From: Homarus americanus
Lineage: Eukaryota > Arthropoda > Malacostraca > Decapoda > Nephropidae
Length of the DNA stretch: 64,000 bases
NCBI RefSeq assembly: GCF_018991925.1
Contig: NW_024756914.1
Span: forward strand, 5,183,375 to 5,247,374
Direction of reading: 5' to 3'
This document shows positions 23,475-34,809 of the stretch, piece after piece. The notes under the pieces were generated by a model that saw only the letters and a program-made list of their open reading frames with translations, made no database searches and had not been told where the DNA came from. The translations under genes were made by a program, and so were the position numbers. Each line of letters starts with the position of its first letter. The first letter of the stretch is position 1.

Positions 23475-24700
23475 TTTGTGAAAATATGAAAATTATGAAC
23501 TGGAAATTTCCATGAGGTTGAGTTACGTATTGGTCTGACACTACGGATGCTATGGTACTACCGAGAAACTGTCTTGGATAAGAACCCAGACAGTTGTCAT
23601 TCCCACAACCAAAGATAATTCTGTACAATTATACAGGAACGGTTCCAGAGTGACAGGACCCGAGCCTTTCTTTCATACAACATAAATATAATTATATTTC
23701 AGAATGCACGAAATGCCTCAGTTTGAATTGCTGTAATGCCATAATGACATCAACTACTGTAGTAGTGGATATCATTGATAGAGTATGTCCAAAGTTGCCA
23801 AATTTGTGTCGGTGTTACAGCGGCTTATGTAGGACTTGGTTAAGGGAGGATTATAAGCTTTCCAAAATAAAGACGAAATGTAGAAAACAGCGAGCGACAA
23901 GGGTGTACACATCATCCTCAAGTATCCTTTGCAAATCTCGTTTAAAATCCTTCTAATAAAACACCTTATGTCGTGTCTTCCAACGCCCCGTAATTCTGGA
24001 GCTTAATGCATAAATTAAAATATCGTATGAACACATCTTGTACCAACAAAGTAATATATATACAACCAGTAAGACGTCTTGAGGCGGTGATGAGCGAGGA
24101 CACCTTAGAAAACACCTGTTGAACACTACAGCCACGCCTCGTGAGCAAGACGGTTCCTCCCACCACCACCACCACATGAAGTCGTTACCTGTGTCAACAC
24201 CTACAATATTACGTAAAGAGACAAATATCAACACGCTGTAACCTTTTGTAACACCCGGAACTTTGTGGCCCACTCTACCCTCCGTAACACTGAGACTTGC
24301 ATCTATCTTGGTCTATAGATGAGGAGCCCCCCCACACACGTGTAGGTTGGTGAGCAGACTACCCTTGGCAGTTCTCTCTACGCGCTCAAGTCCGGAAAAC
24401 CATTATAACGTCAATCAACCAGACTGGCGTGAAGGTGGTGGGAATAGGTAGTAGGAAGCCATCCAACAGAGAAGTACTACCGCCTGGGAAGACATAGGAA
24501 GCATAATGTATTGTCTAATGGTAGACCCTGCTGCCATATGGCATCACGAAAATTGACCAAGTCCCGGGTTGCTGATCTGACTTTCTGCCTCATTTACACA
24601 CAATTGCTGAGTTTCAATTGTTTCTCTTACTTTGACAACACAACATACATACATCGTTTCTCATAGTGGTAGTTTTTCATTTTTGTATTTCTTCATGGTT
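23475..24700. other. Region upstream of NitFhit, no recognisable gene
   Basis: No coding motif seen. The promoter of NitFhit or an upstream UTR exon may lie between 22,915 and about 24,300, but no core element could be fixed. Confidence 0.35.
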
Positions 24701-24702
24701 CT

Positions 24703-24706
<4 letters not shown>

Positions 24707-24757
<51 letters not shown>

Positions 24758-24896
24758 TACTATTATTTTTATTATTATCAGTGTTGTCGTTATTATTATT
24801 ATTATTGCTATTTTATTTTTTATTTTTTATTTTTATTTTCAATTTTATTTACTATGAACTAATTATTAATATTATTATTATTATTATTATTACTAC
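24707..24896. repeat. (ATT)n microsatellite cluster
   Basis: Tattattatt runs at 24,707-24,782, 24,790-24,810 and 24,866-24,893, separated by T-rich sequence. Confidence 0.95.
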
Positions 24897-24904
24897 ATTT
24901 TCGC

Positions 24905-24989
24905 CCCCCAGGCTCCGATGTGGGTCAGTGACCTGTGCCCGGGTGGGCTAATGCCTGTAAAAAAAAAAAATAAATAAATAAATAAATAA
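24905..24989 (+). repeat. Retroelement 3' end with A-rich/(AAAT)n tail
   Basis: The GC-rich stretch ccaggctccgatgtgggtc is followed by a poly(A) run and then five aaat units. This resembles the tail of a SINE or LINE copy. Family not identified. Confidence 0.45.
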
Positions 24990-25374
24990 CAAAATTGTGG
25001 CCGGTGATGACGTCTATCACAAACTCTGGTGTCCGCATTTTCCAAACATTCACAAGTAATGAAAAGTGACAGAAAACGAATAACTGTTGAACCTTATTAA
25101 ACAGATGGGATAAACATTTCTATAATCAATAAAAGATTTCCTGAAATAATTATAGAAATAAATAAAATTCGGTCATATAGATCATACACAACACAAAGAT
25201 TATTAGATATTGAAATTTATTTAAATTAATTTTCGAAGATCAGTAATATTACGACATTATATTGGCAGCATTAAATAAATCATGGTTAACAACACTCATA
25301 TGAACACATTACAGTGAAAATAGATCCCATAGGCTTGGCATTCGGAACAGTCGGGACACAACACTATACTACAC

Positions 25375-25485
25375 CGTCAGTACACATAGGGGCAGCGTGT
25401 CCGACAGAGCACTCGACCACCTTCACTTCCCAAACTGTAAAGTCAGGTACCCACTTACAGCTGAGTAGACAGTTTAATAATCTTT
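25375..25485 (-). repeat. Dispersed retroelement tail, copy B
   Basis: Matches 12,990-13,110 through cagtacaca, ggcagcgtg, cttcacttc, gtcaggtaccca and acagctgagtaga. Confidence 0.5.
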
Positions 25486-25609
25486 ATTTGCATGCAGTTT
25501 TATAATGTAACAGTTGATTATTTACCTAAACATATTATGCGAATACTTTTTGCTGGACTACCCTACACTATTTAAAAGGAATTTGGTTCATTGCCACTGT
25601 CAAGATAAC

Positions 25610-25970
25610 AAGGAACCAGTCGCACAGTTAAGACCAAAAACCAGTGACATAGTTAAGAAGACCAGGAACCAGTCACACAGTTAAGAAGACCAGGCAGGCA
25701 CCATTCAAGTATTCGTGAACCTTACTGCAGGATATGAAACAGCGTTGAAAGTAATTTTTTTATTGGTGCTTCTCATTCCCCTAAGAAGAGTGTGGTTGTG
25801 AAAGCGTGGGCTCCCTCTCACATAGCTCCAGGTAGAGTGCGTGGGCATCTCTCAAATACTGTTCCAAGGGTAGTGTGTGTGGGCTCCCTACCACACAGCT
25901 CCAGGGGTAGAGTGCGTGGACTCCCTCACACACAGTTCCAGGGGTTAAGTGCGTTGGTGCTTTCGTTTCT
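25610..25970. repeat. Two short tandem repeats
   Basis: About three copies of a 33-bp unit (accagtcacacagttaagaa) at 25,612-25,697, then about four degenerate copies of a roughly 40-bp unit (gtggactccctcacacacag) at 25,800-25,965. Confidence 0.7.
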
Positions 25971-26292
25971 AAGGACTCCATCACTCACTCTATACACTGG
26001 TCATAATCTGATCTGCTGACCACATTACATTAGAGCATAACACCTCATCCTCATCTCACCTCCACGATGGTCACACACACACGCTTGAGTCCTGTCCCCC
26101 GGTGTTACGTTGCCCACACCCTCTCCACTACTCAACTTATACGACACTACGTAGAAGAAAACTAACCAGTAAATGACTATACCTCTAGTTAGGTTAGGTT
26201 AGGTTAGTCATTGGATAAACAAAAACAAAATACGAATGTCAGAAATTCCTAGAGTGAATGAAAAACAAAAATAAGAGAACAGAACGATGTCT

Positions 26293-26298
26293 TTTATT
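26293..26298 (-). terminator. Poly(A) signal of the His/Tyr-rich gene
   Basis: AATAAA on the minus strand, about 500 bases past the stop codon. It is the first clear signal downstream. Confidence 0.5.
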
Positions 26299-26374
26299 GT
26301 TGTTGACAGGATGGTGAATATTTTGAGCTATTATACGAGAGATGTGATCGACCATGAAGGTTTTAATGTAGATT

Positions 26375-26640
26375 CGTGAAGCCTCCTAGGTCCTTCTGAG
26401 GTCTCGTGAAGCCTCCTATGTCCCTCTGAGATCTCGTGAAGCCTCCTAGGTCCCTCTGAGGTCTCGTGAAGCCTCCTAGGTCCCACTGAGGTCTCGTGAA
26501 GCCTCATAGGTCCCCCTGAGGTCTCGTGAAGCCTCCTAGGTCCCTCTGAGGTCTCGTGAAGCCTCATAGGTCCCCCTGAGGTTTCGTGAAGCCTCCTAGG
26601 TCCCTCTGAGGTCTCGTGAAGCCTCCTAGGTCTCTGAGGC
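26375..26640. repeat. 30-bp minisatellite in the presumed 3' UTR of the His/Tyr-rich gene
   Basis: Eight to nine copies of a 30-bp unit containing gtctcgtgaagcctcctagg. Because 30 is a multiple of 3, the minus strand reads RLHETSEGPR repeats. These begin after the stop codon of the gene to the right and have no start or signal of their own. Confidence 0.9.
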
Positions 26641-26794
26641 CTCGCGAAGTCTCCTAAAGCCTCTTGAATCTATCTGAGTCCTCTGAAACCTCTTGAAGCA
26701 TTTCGAAGTCCTTTGAAACCTCCCTCTTAAGTCGTCTGAAGGCATTTGAGATGTTGCGAAGCCTCCAGAAGCCTCGTGAAGCCTTATCCGTGAC

Positions 26795-27004
26795 TTAGGC
26801 TGCCTTGTTGATTTTAACGTGACTGTAGGAACGCGGGTAGTGGTGGTAGGGATAGCCATAGTTGTAGTAGTAGTAGTGAGGATGGTGGTAGCCCGGGTAG
26901 TAAGGATAGAGGGGGTGGTGGGCGTGGGTGTCGACGTGGGAGTGGGAGTGGGTGGTGTGAGGGTGGGCGGTGCTCACAGTCACGAGGGCCAGCACTACCA
27001 GTAC
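26795..27004 (-). CDS. Secreted His/Tyr-rich peptide, exon 2
   Basis: After the acceptor cccacag the frame reads VLVVLALVTVSTA, finishing a hydrophobic signal peptide that begins in exon 1. It then encodes a mature peptide of about 56 residues with dense His and Tyr: HPHTTHSHSHVDTHAHHPLY, YHHPHYYYYNYGYPYHHYP. It ends KINKAA and a TAA stop. The whole precursor is 75 residues with no cysteine. Composition suggests a metal-binding, cuticle-associated or antimicrobial-type secreted peptide, but it matches no family I can name. Opposite-strand frames here are shadows of the biased composition. Confidence 0.85.
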   Translation of the reverse strand, partial: VLVVLALVTVSTAHPHTTHSHSHVDTHAHHPLYPYYPGYHHPHYYYYNYGYPYHHYPRSYSHVKINKAA

Positions 27005-27029
27005 CTGTGGGAGACATAATGAACGTCAA

Positions 27030-27120
27030 GTAGTTGTTGTGGTGGTGGTTGTGGTTGTTGTGGTGGTTGTGGTTGTTGTGGTGGTTGTGGTTGCTGTGGT
27101 GGTTGTGGTTGCTGTTGGTA
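27030..27120. repeat. GTGGTTGTGGTTGTT short tandem repeat
   Basis: About five 18-bp units inside the intron of the His/Tyr-rich gene. Confidence 0.85.
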
Positions 27121-27640
27121 TGATTGTTGTTATAACGTGTTAATGTGTTTTGATAACTAAGGTCTGTAAGTGTGTATTATAGATAAAAAAAATATTCACG
27201 AGTCATCAAAAAATAAATATCAAGAGATGATGATGACGACATTATTATTATTATCATCACTACCAGTATTATCTTATTATTAACGTGCAGAAAACAAGTG
27301 TTGACAAGAGTGGACTTAAAACCTTGCCTTTACTACGTCAGAAAGGTCACACAGGTCACTAACAGCATAAATCCTATCTGTATTTGACCTAAGATGACCT
27401 CCCAAGTTGAATCAAAATATGTCTTTCAACAGAAGACAAATTATACTTCTAAGATCTATAACAAGACAGACATACACACACCTTAAGATACACAATATAA
27501 TAATTGTATTTAAAGACTTGAATTACTTATAGATAAAGTTACTGAACAGATTTACTGAATTTAATACAGTAGTTTATTATTATTTTAGTGGAACGGTGTA
27601 TGTCTGTGTATATTGTTTGTATACCGGTGCTGTCTATGTA

Positions 27641-27852
27641 CAGTCGCCTACACTTATACCCGGTACAGTGGCGGTGCATTTTGTGAGATGTGGAAACTCC
27701 GTGGAACATTTATTTAGCATCCTTAGTCTGGTTACTATAGTGAGGTTCCTTGGGGACATTCCGGAATTTTTAATACAGAGTAAACAAACACAGAGTTGCC
27801 ACATCTCACAAAACACGTTAGCCGTTGTACCAGGTATAAGTGCGGGCAACTG
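27641..27852. mobile_element. Palindromic MITE, TA-flanked
   Basis: A 212-bp element flanked by TA. The left end CAGTCGCCTACACTTATACC and the inverted right end CAGTTGCCCGCACTTATACC continue as paired arms for roughly 95-100 bp, including TTTTGTGAGATGTGG in both. The whole element is a near-complete hairpin. Tc1/mariner-type by target. It sits in the intron of the His/Tyr-rich gene. Confidence 0.88.
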
Positions 27853-27929
27853 TATATGCTGAATCAACATGAAATTGTTTGACGATTTTACCAAATATCT
27901 ATCTATCTATATGGTTTATGGTAACTCAC

Positions 27930-27947
27930 CAGGAACTTGCTAGCCAT
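27930..27947 (-). CDS. Secreted His/Tyr-rich peptide, exon 1
   Basis: ATG GCT AGC AAG TTC CTG encodes MASKFL, then the donor gtgagt. Joined in phase 0 to exon 2 it completes the signal peptide; cleavage is likely after STA, before HPHTT. A tiny first exon holding part of the signal peptide is common in arthropod secreted and cuticle proteins. The ATG lies about 65 bases from a TATA box. Confidence 0.85.
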
Positions 27948-28009
27948 GACGGAAGGTGTTGTCGGCGCCTCAGCAAAGGAGCTTCTGTGATCACTCCGTC
28001 CTGCAAGCC

Positions 28010-28018
28010 TTTATATAT
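28010..28018 (-). promoter_or_regulatory. TATA box of the His/Tyr-rich peptide gene
   Basis: The minus strand reads ggATATATAAAGG. Transcription should start near 27,980, around tgatcacagaag, leaving a 5' UTR of about 35 bases. Confidence 0.75.
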
Positions 28019-28116
28019 CCCCCACCCCACATTACTTCGGTGACGTCACGGAGTTCCTCGCTTTACATCATCTGATTTTGTAGTTCCGGGTCATGTTATT
28101 GCTTGTTAAGGAAAAG

Positions 28117-28118
<2 letters not shown>

Positions 28119-28170
<52 letters not shown>
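28119..28170. repeat. (GA)n microsatellite
   Basis: About 25 uninterrupted copies. Confidence 0.97.
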
Positions 28171-28171
<1 letters not shown>

Positions 28172-28174
<3 letters not shown>

Positions 28175-28660
28175 TGGTTAAAAAATTTATTGGCAAGGCT
28201 TGGAGTACAGTTTGCCTATCCTGAGTAATTCAGTCAGGTCTTGACACTGAGGATGGTATCACTGTTCACTGCCACGCAGGACAGAGGTTCATACACAAAG
28301 AAATACATCATATTCATTAACAGTATATATAGGTCAGAGTCGTGTGGGTGATATCACTGTTCGCTGCCACGCAAGACAGTGGTTCATATACAGTAGAAGT
28401 CATATTCTATTTGAGGACTAATCAGTGTGGACTAGCAGCAAATTTAGGAGAAACAGCAAGAATGTCCTCAAGCACTCCTGATTCAATGTAATAATTACAT
28501 AGTTTATGATACAATAAGCCAGGTGGCCTGAATTCTTTGACAGTGTCACATTCGATAATATAGTGTTAAGTGTATACTTTAAAGGTTTATCACAAAGTTT
28601 ACATGCTGAGTGTTCCGGTATGGGTAGAGCGTTATTAACTTGCCAGATGTGTCTGTATCC
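28172..28660 (-). repeat. Dispersed retroelement-like repeat, copy 1
   Basis: Near-identical reverse complement of 61,965-62,345 over about 370 bp, for example cactgccacgcaggacagag and caataagccaggtggcctga. Read on the minus strand it ends with a signal like that of the other copy (caataaa), which suggests a transcribed 3' end. No ORF. Confidence 0.85.
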
Positions 28661-28699
28661 TAGCCTCATGAGAGAGAGACTTACACTTGGGGTGCTCCG

Positions 28700-29270
28700 T
28701 TTTACCTATATATTGTTACATCATAAGTTAGTTTAAGTCAGAATCCTTAATAATATCTTAAGGACCAACCCGAATCTACGATTATATTCTAAAGTTAACT
28801 ATTAATTTATTCAAACATCTTCTCAATCAACTAAAGGTTCATTCCCAATCATATTTTGTGATGTCAGTAAAAAGCGTTCATTTCTGCTTAACTCAATTAT
28901 CTGCCATTCCTATGTATATATATATATATATATATATGTTTATGTATACTCGCCAGGTCTATGTATACTTGTGTACGTATATCTGTCTATGTACAGTATA
29001 TCTGTATGTATACCCGTGTATGGACCTGTGTACATGTGCCTCTTTTTATATACCTATGTAAACTTGTGTATAAATACCTATCTATGTATCCCTGTCTATA
29101 TATACCTATCTATCACCTCTGGCCGTACAGAAACTTGTAGAGAACTGATAAATTAAAAAAAAACAAATGCTCTTGAAAATATTAAAAGTAAATTCATTTA
29201 CATAACATCAAGTACTCTCAAATTCACCTCCCCTCCCCCCCATTTAAATTGACTAAATTAGTACGTCGAA
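28700..29270. other. Intergenic, TATG-rich, no gene
   Basis: A (TA)n run at 28,916-28,936 is followed by about 170 bp rich in tatgtata/tgtgtata. Short frames here are low complexity. Confidence 0.5.
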
Positions 29271-29279
29271 GTTACAATA

Positions 29280-29800
29280 ATCATCATTCTTTGTAATATA
29301 CTGTATATCATTCACCACCATTCTTTGTAATATACTGTACATCATTCACCATCATTCTTTGTAATATACTGTACATCATTCACCATCATTCTTTGTAATA
29401 TACTGAATATCATTCACCATCATTCTTTGTAATATACTGTATATCATTCACCATCATTCTTTGTAATATACTGTACATCATTCACCATCATTCTTTGTAA
29501 TATACTGTACATCATTCATCATCATTCTTTGTAATATACTGTACATCATTCACCACCATTCTTTGTAATATACTGTACATCATTCACCATCATTCTTTGT
29601 AATATACTGTACATCATTCACCATCATTCTTTGTAATATACTGTACATCATTCACCATCATTCTTTGTAATATACTGTACATCATTCACCATCATTCTTT
29701 GTAATATAAAGTACAACATTCACCATCATTCTTTGTAATATACTGTACATCATTCACCATCATTCTTTGTAATATAAAGTACAACATTCACCATCATTCT
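29280..29800. repeat. 34-bp minisatellite
   Basis: About 15 copies of a 34-bp unit containing catcattctttgtaatatac, with very few substitutions. Head to tail with no unique spacers. Confidence 0.96.
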
Positions 29801-30097
29801 AGCTCTTACTCTCTAGTCGAATTTCATTATCATTCACCTCTTTCATTTCCCATTCCCTCCACCTTGACCTCCCGAGTCTTACAAGTCTCATAATAAACCT
29901 TGGCCACACATAACCTTCAAGAGCTCCGGCACTCAAAAGACTCAACCAGTGTCAATATTATGGTTGTAACTACATTATGACTTTAGTTTTCTGGATAAAT
30001 AAACTGTTGACAATTTCTTTTCATACAACGAATATACTGTATACTCTATTTCATCGTCGTGGTGTATTAATTAAGTGTACCTCTGTATAGCGAGTCC

Positions 30098-30460
30098 GGT
30101 GTATTCGGGTGGATGAGTCATGTGTATTCGGGTGTATGAGCCAGGTGTATTCGGGTGTATGAGCCAGGTGTATTCGGGTGTATGAGCCAGGTGTATTCGG
30201 GTGTATGAGTCAGGTGTATTCGGGTGTATGAGCCAGGTGTATTCATGTTTAGGAGCAAGGTGTATTCGGGTGTATGAGTCAGGTGTATTCAGGTGTATGA
30301 GCCAGGTGTATTCGGGTGTATGAGTCATGGGTGTATTCAGGTGTATGAGCCAGGTGTATTCAGGTGTATGAGTCAGGTGTATTCGGGTGTATGAGTCAGG
30401 TCAGGTGTATTATTCGGTGTATGAGTCAGGTGTATTCGGGTGCATGAGTCAGGTGTATGG
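30098..30460. repeat. 23-bp minisatellite
   Basis: About 15 copies of a unit containing gtgtattcgggtgtatgag. Confidence 0.95.
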
Positions 30461-30469
30461 AGTTCATCA

Positions 30470-31255
30470 CAAGTGTAAGCCAAAAATCTTGTCTGTGTAA
30501 GGTAATTCATTATAATTATTCTGCTTGGTCTGAGTACCTTGACGAGCCAGACACATCACCAACAGGACCCGGATCTTTACCAGGTAGCCAAACCCTCCTT
30601 CCCACAGTTTGCTTGTACTGGGACAATACACGAAGGGCGACTTGGGGAAACACGCACACGCTAGCACAATCACTGACAGACAGACAAACAGATAGACACA
30701 CTGAGGACAATTGGACTAGCGGAGTGCAGGTGACACGGTAATGATAGACAGGTAAAGTAACAATACCTATCCTGGCCTTGGTGGTCCTGTGGCTCTCCTC
30801 ACCACCTGTTCCTGTGGCCTTGTTCTACTGTAGTCTTAAAGTTCTTCTGTCTTGTTCGTCTATCTTCCTATTCTCCCCACTTCTCTCTATTCTTTCTGAT
30901 CTTTAATTCTATTCTCAGTCTACGGTTTCTCATTCCACTTTATTCTTTTTTTATCCTTCTCTCCTCCTCCTCTTGTTCGTGTGTCTCACTGTTCTCCCCC
31001 ACTTCTTTCTGACTTTCAATTCCATGTTTGGTTTTATTTACGCGGCCAACTGAATCATCCGGGCGCTGTACACGGGCCTCATCCCCTCCCGACCCCCTTA
31101 ACTAATCAACCAATCAGCGTTAAGATTATTGTTTACTTCATCTTCACTGTTGACGTCTTTGACCCACTTTCCCTTTTAACTGTACTAAACTGACATATAT
31201 TGTTATACATTTGTAATACTGTACTGTACTGTATTAAATTGTGTTACATTGCATT
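30470..31255. other. No recognisable gene
   Basis: Mixed pyrimidine-rich sequence with no tandem array or coding motif. Confidence 0.4.
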
Positions 31256-31261
31256 GTACTT

Positions 31262-31690
31262 TTATCCTCTTCGCCACTGATCGGCTAGTTAGCCGCTTGG
31301 GGGGTCGGTCACGTCTCTGGCAGATACTGGGCATGCACTGGCTCCTGAATATATCGGAACTTGTTCTAGTGTTGGTCAAGTCTGACCTTGAATAAGCTCA
31401 CATTCGATGCCGTTACGACACTCTCTGGCAGATGACTCCAAAAGTTCACAATTCTCACTCCAAAAAAAATTTCCCTCAGTTTTCTGGACTTGTCGCTTCT
31501 TCAACCTTGAGCTGTGATCCCTTGTGGGGCGGGCGACCACCAGTTCCAGGTATGTACTGTACACTCGACCGAGTAGAGCCATCGTGAGATGTTTTTACAC
31601 TTTGATTAGGTCGCCCCTCGCCCGTCTGTAATATAAGCTAGGCAGTTGCAGGCGCTCCAATCTCCCTGGGTAACTGTATTATACTTTGTT
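31262..31690 (-). pseudogene. LINE reverse transcriptase C-terminal fragment (RxRGD family)
   Basis: The minus strand reads RLERLQLPSLYYRRARGD, the thumb-side motif found near the end of many LINE polymerases. After a frame change it reads RLKKRQVQKTEGNFFW and ESSARECRNGIECELIQGQ. Stops and frameshifts break it. Related to 21,775-21,995. Confidence 0.75.
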
Positions 31691-31699
31691 GCCAATATT

Positions 31700-32590
31700 A
31701 ATTTTCAGATACAAAAAAATATAAATATTTTATGAAAGACGATTGAAATACCTCAATTTAATTTACATATATGAAGCCTGAGTTTTACATTTTAATTCTA
31801 GGTAAAAATATCATCATACTTCATATTATATTTTTTCAAGAATATTTACCTAATTTAACAACTGATGTTTTACAAAAACAATACAAAAATCTCGACCATC
31901 TCCATTAATATTATCCAGGTGTAAATATTCCAGTATCTAATGCCATCTATTTAAAACAACAGGTAAATAATTAATAAAAGGTAATTAATGTGTTAGTCGT
32001 CTCTAGTCATATACAGGTAAGTCACTCACCCGGGTGTGTTTATGACCCCCAGATCACACCTTCAGTTACGTTACACCAAAGTTCATCTCTTATGTTATAA
32101 AGTAGGTGACCTTCCCCCACCCCCCTAAAAAGAAGGCGCAAGCACACTAATCAGAATTAAAGGAGTGAGGCAGCTCATTGGTCAAGGACAGACATAGGAT
32201 CTGTCTTTGGACAAAATTAAGCGCATATGCAAAAAAAAAAAAAGTCCTAACATTTCATCTCTATGTAGATGTGTGTAAGCATTCTCAGGGATATTTACAT
32301 AAACATGCACAATTTCAGTTCTCTATCTTAAGAGCCGTGCATAGCAAAAGAAAAAAAAATAGATGCGTTTCTAGTTAGGGGGGGGGGGGGGGGGGGGGGT
32401 CAACCACTGGAGCCAACCACAACCTTCCAGACACTTCTGGGGTGCGTTGGCGTCTTTCACGCCCTATTTCAGTTCTCTATCTTCAAAACTGTAGTCGTGC
32501 ACAGCAAACAACCACACAAGCAAACAAACAGACACTGTGCTTATATGTTAGATGTAATATATGAGTCATCACAGTAGACCACAATAGGTT
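31700..32590. other. No recognisable gene; poly(G) run
   Basis: AT-rich sequence, with a G homopolymer of about 20 at 32,379-32,399. Confidence 0.5.
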
Positions 32591-32659
32591 AGTGCACAGC
32601 CGTCACACTATGTTTTCAGTTAATGTGTGTGACGATCAACAGTGGCGTACGTGGAACTT

Positions 32660-32805
32660 TGTCAAGGCTGGAGGGGGCGGGAGGACAGGAGGGACAGGAT
32701 GGGTAGGAGGGAGGGGCAGATGGGTAGGAGGGAGGGGCAGGAGAGGTAGGAGGGAGGGGCAGGAGGAAGGGACAGGAGGGAAGAGCAGGAGGGAGGGACT
32801 AAAAT
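32660..32805. repeat. GGGACAGGAG minisatellite, left block
   Basis: Degenerate gggacaggagggtaggagg units. The same motif resumes at 33,350-33,470 on the far side of a LINE fragment. Confidence 0.85.
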
Positions 32806-32814
32806 ATTAAAATT

Positions 32815-33348
32815 ACAGGTGGTCCAAAATGAAGCCTTAAGATTCGTCACAGGTGAAAGATACCCCTTCACCAGAACCACAGCCGAGATACATAGAGACC
32901 TGAGAATAAAACCCATCAACCAGCAGCTGCACACCCTGGCCAGCAGAGTCTGGCAAAAGATAGAACGATCAGAGCAAGAACTCCTTCAAAGACTCCCACC
33001 AGATAACGAAAACAACCATACATGATTTCCAAAAAGTTACCAAATCTCAAAAGGTCCATTACCACCCCCGATCTATACGGCCAGGCAATCGGCAACCTCC
33101 CTAGACCAGCATCCGCCAGTAGGGTCGGCGGAATATGAAATAAGGCCCTTAAAACACCCATGTATGGGATAGGGTAGGATGTCTAGTGCCTGTACCGGCA
33201 GACAATAATTAACCCATGACACAACCCAAACACACTATTAGTTTAGCTAGGCGGTTAGCCCGCCCTCTCTTACCTCCTCCTAAATTTCTTAAATATAACT
33301 TCCTTCCCCCACCTGTAATCTTCTTCACCCTCCTTTCTCTACAAAAAA
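32815..33348 (+). pseudogene. Jockey-like LINE 3' fragment
   Basis: The plus strand reads QNEALRFVTGERYPFTRTT, AEIHRDLRIKPINQQLHTLA and then SRVWQKI. This is the pattern at the C-terminus of Jockey-type polymerases (alternating QN.ALR..TG and LH.DL..). It is followed by a 3' UTR ending in an A-rich run (acaaaaaataa). It is truncated at the 5' end and lies within the GGGACAGGAG array. Confidence 0.8.
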
Positions 33349-33349
33349 T

Positions 33350-33470
33350 AAGGGTAGGCGGGAGGGACAGGAGGATTAAGAGGGACAGAAAGGGTAGGAG
33401 GGGCAGAAAGGAGGGACAGGTGAAGTAGAAGAGAAGGGCGTAGAAGGGAAGGACAGGAGGGGTAGGAGGC
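33350..33470. repeat. GGGACAGGAG minisatellite, right block
   Basis: Gggacaggaggattaagagg and similar units. Continuation of the left block. Confidence 0.85.
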
Positions 33471-33904
33471 ACCAAGGCATAAATTCTTCCCTTCCTCCTC
33501 CGTCACTTCACCCAAATTCACGATAAAGTGGGAAGATCGAGGTAACCTACAGTAGGTGCATGACCAACTTCAGCTGGTCTCTGGTGTGAGTCACTACCTG
33601 GGTGCATAAACTTCGGGAATTCCTGTCATTACAAGAGAGGGAGGAGGGGGTGAGGACGCCCCCTTTCGGTACACCACTCGTCAGTGTATCGCAACGGGAT
33701 TTTCGCCAAACTATTATGATTTTGTTTTTTATAATCCCAAACAGTGACAAATGTACATTACTAAAGCGTTTCTGGACAACTGTGAGATGGATAAGAATTT
33801 TACAGAACTGAACAAAAACTATAACTGTATGCTGAGAATGTGACGGAAAGATAGATTTACGGACATAGATTCAGATAGACACACACACAGATATACACCA
33901 CCTG

Positions 33905-34340
33905 AGGCCCCTCATAACGGTGAGGGAATTACTACACCACGTCAGGCCCCTCATAACACCATCTGTGGGGGAATTACTACACCACTGTCAGGCCCCTCAT
34001 AACACCATCTGTGGGGAATTACTACACCACTGTCAGGCCCCTCATAACACCATCTGTGGGGAATTACTACACCACGTCAGGCCCCTCATAACACCATCTG
34101 TGGGGAATTACTACACCACTGTCAGGCCCCTCATAACATCATCTGTGAGGGAATTACTACACCACTGTCAGGCCCTCATAACACCATCTGTGAGGGAATT
34201 ACTACACCACGTCAGGTCCCTCATAACACCATCTGTGAGGGAATTACTACACCACGTCAGGTCCCTCATAACACCATCTGTGGGGGAATTACTACACCAC
34301 GTCAGGTCCCTCATAACACCATCTGGGAGGGAGTTACTAC
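33905..34340. repeat. 42-45-bp minisatellite
   Basis: Ten copies of a unit containing gaattactacaccactgtca and ggcccctcataacaccatct. Lengths differ by 1-3 bp, so the long plus-strand frame across it (ELLHH repeats) is an artefact. Confidence 0.95.
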
Positions 34341-34437
34341 ACTAAGTGTTTGCTGTTCAACACCTACATTAATCTGTATGTTCACTGTATGTTCCTTTAC
34401 CTTTACCTTTCTCTGCAGAACTTTTTCAATAACCGTT

Positions 34438-34492
34438 AATTATTATTATTATTATTATTCATATTATTATTATTATTATTACACACACACAC
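34438..34492. repeat. (TTA)n and (CA)n microsatellites
   Basis: Two ATT runs followed by acacacacac. Confidence 0.9.
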
Positions 34493-34809
34493 ATTTGTTT
34501 TTTATACGTTTACATCTCGATTCATCTGTCTAATATATGAATATCCTATACGAGACTTTAGCTACACCCATCTTGCTTGTTGTGAATCATGTTTAAGTGG
34601 CAGCACAGGATCCCCCAACACAGGGACTAGTGATGAGGCAGGATGAGAGCAGGTCACGCACCCTCAGGGAGTGTGTGGAGTAACTCACGACCAACGCAGA
34701 TATAGGAGAGGAAGAACTTGAGGCTCGTCTTGAGTAAGCGAAGGTAAACACACGATAGGATAAGTTTTCATGATACTGTAAGAAAGGTGTGAGTATGACA
34801 GATGTCCCC

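Noticed and set aside
29280..29800. CRISPR-like regular repeat
   Set aside because: 34-bp units are directly head to tail with no unique spacers, and the genome is eukaryotic.
33905..34340. CRISPR-like or coding repeat of about 45 bp (ELLHH)
   Set aside because: A plain minisatellite; unit length drifts by 1-3 bp and there are no spacers.
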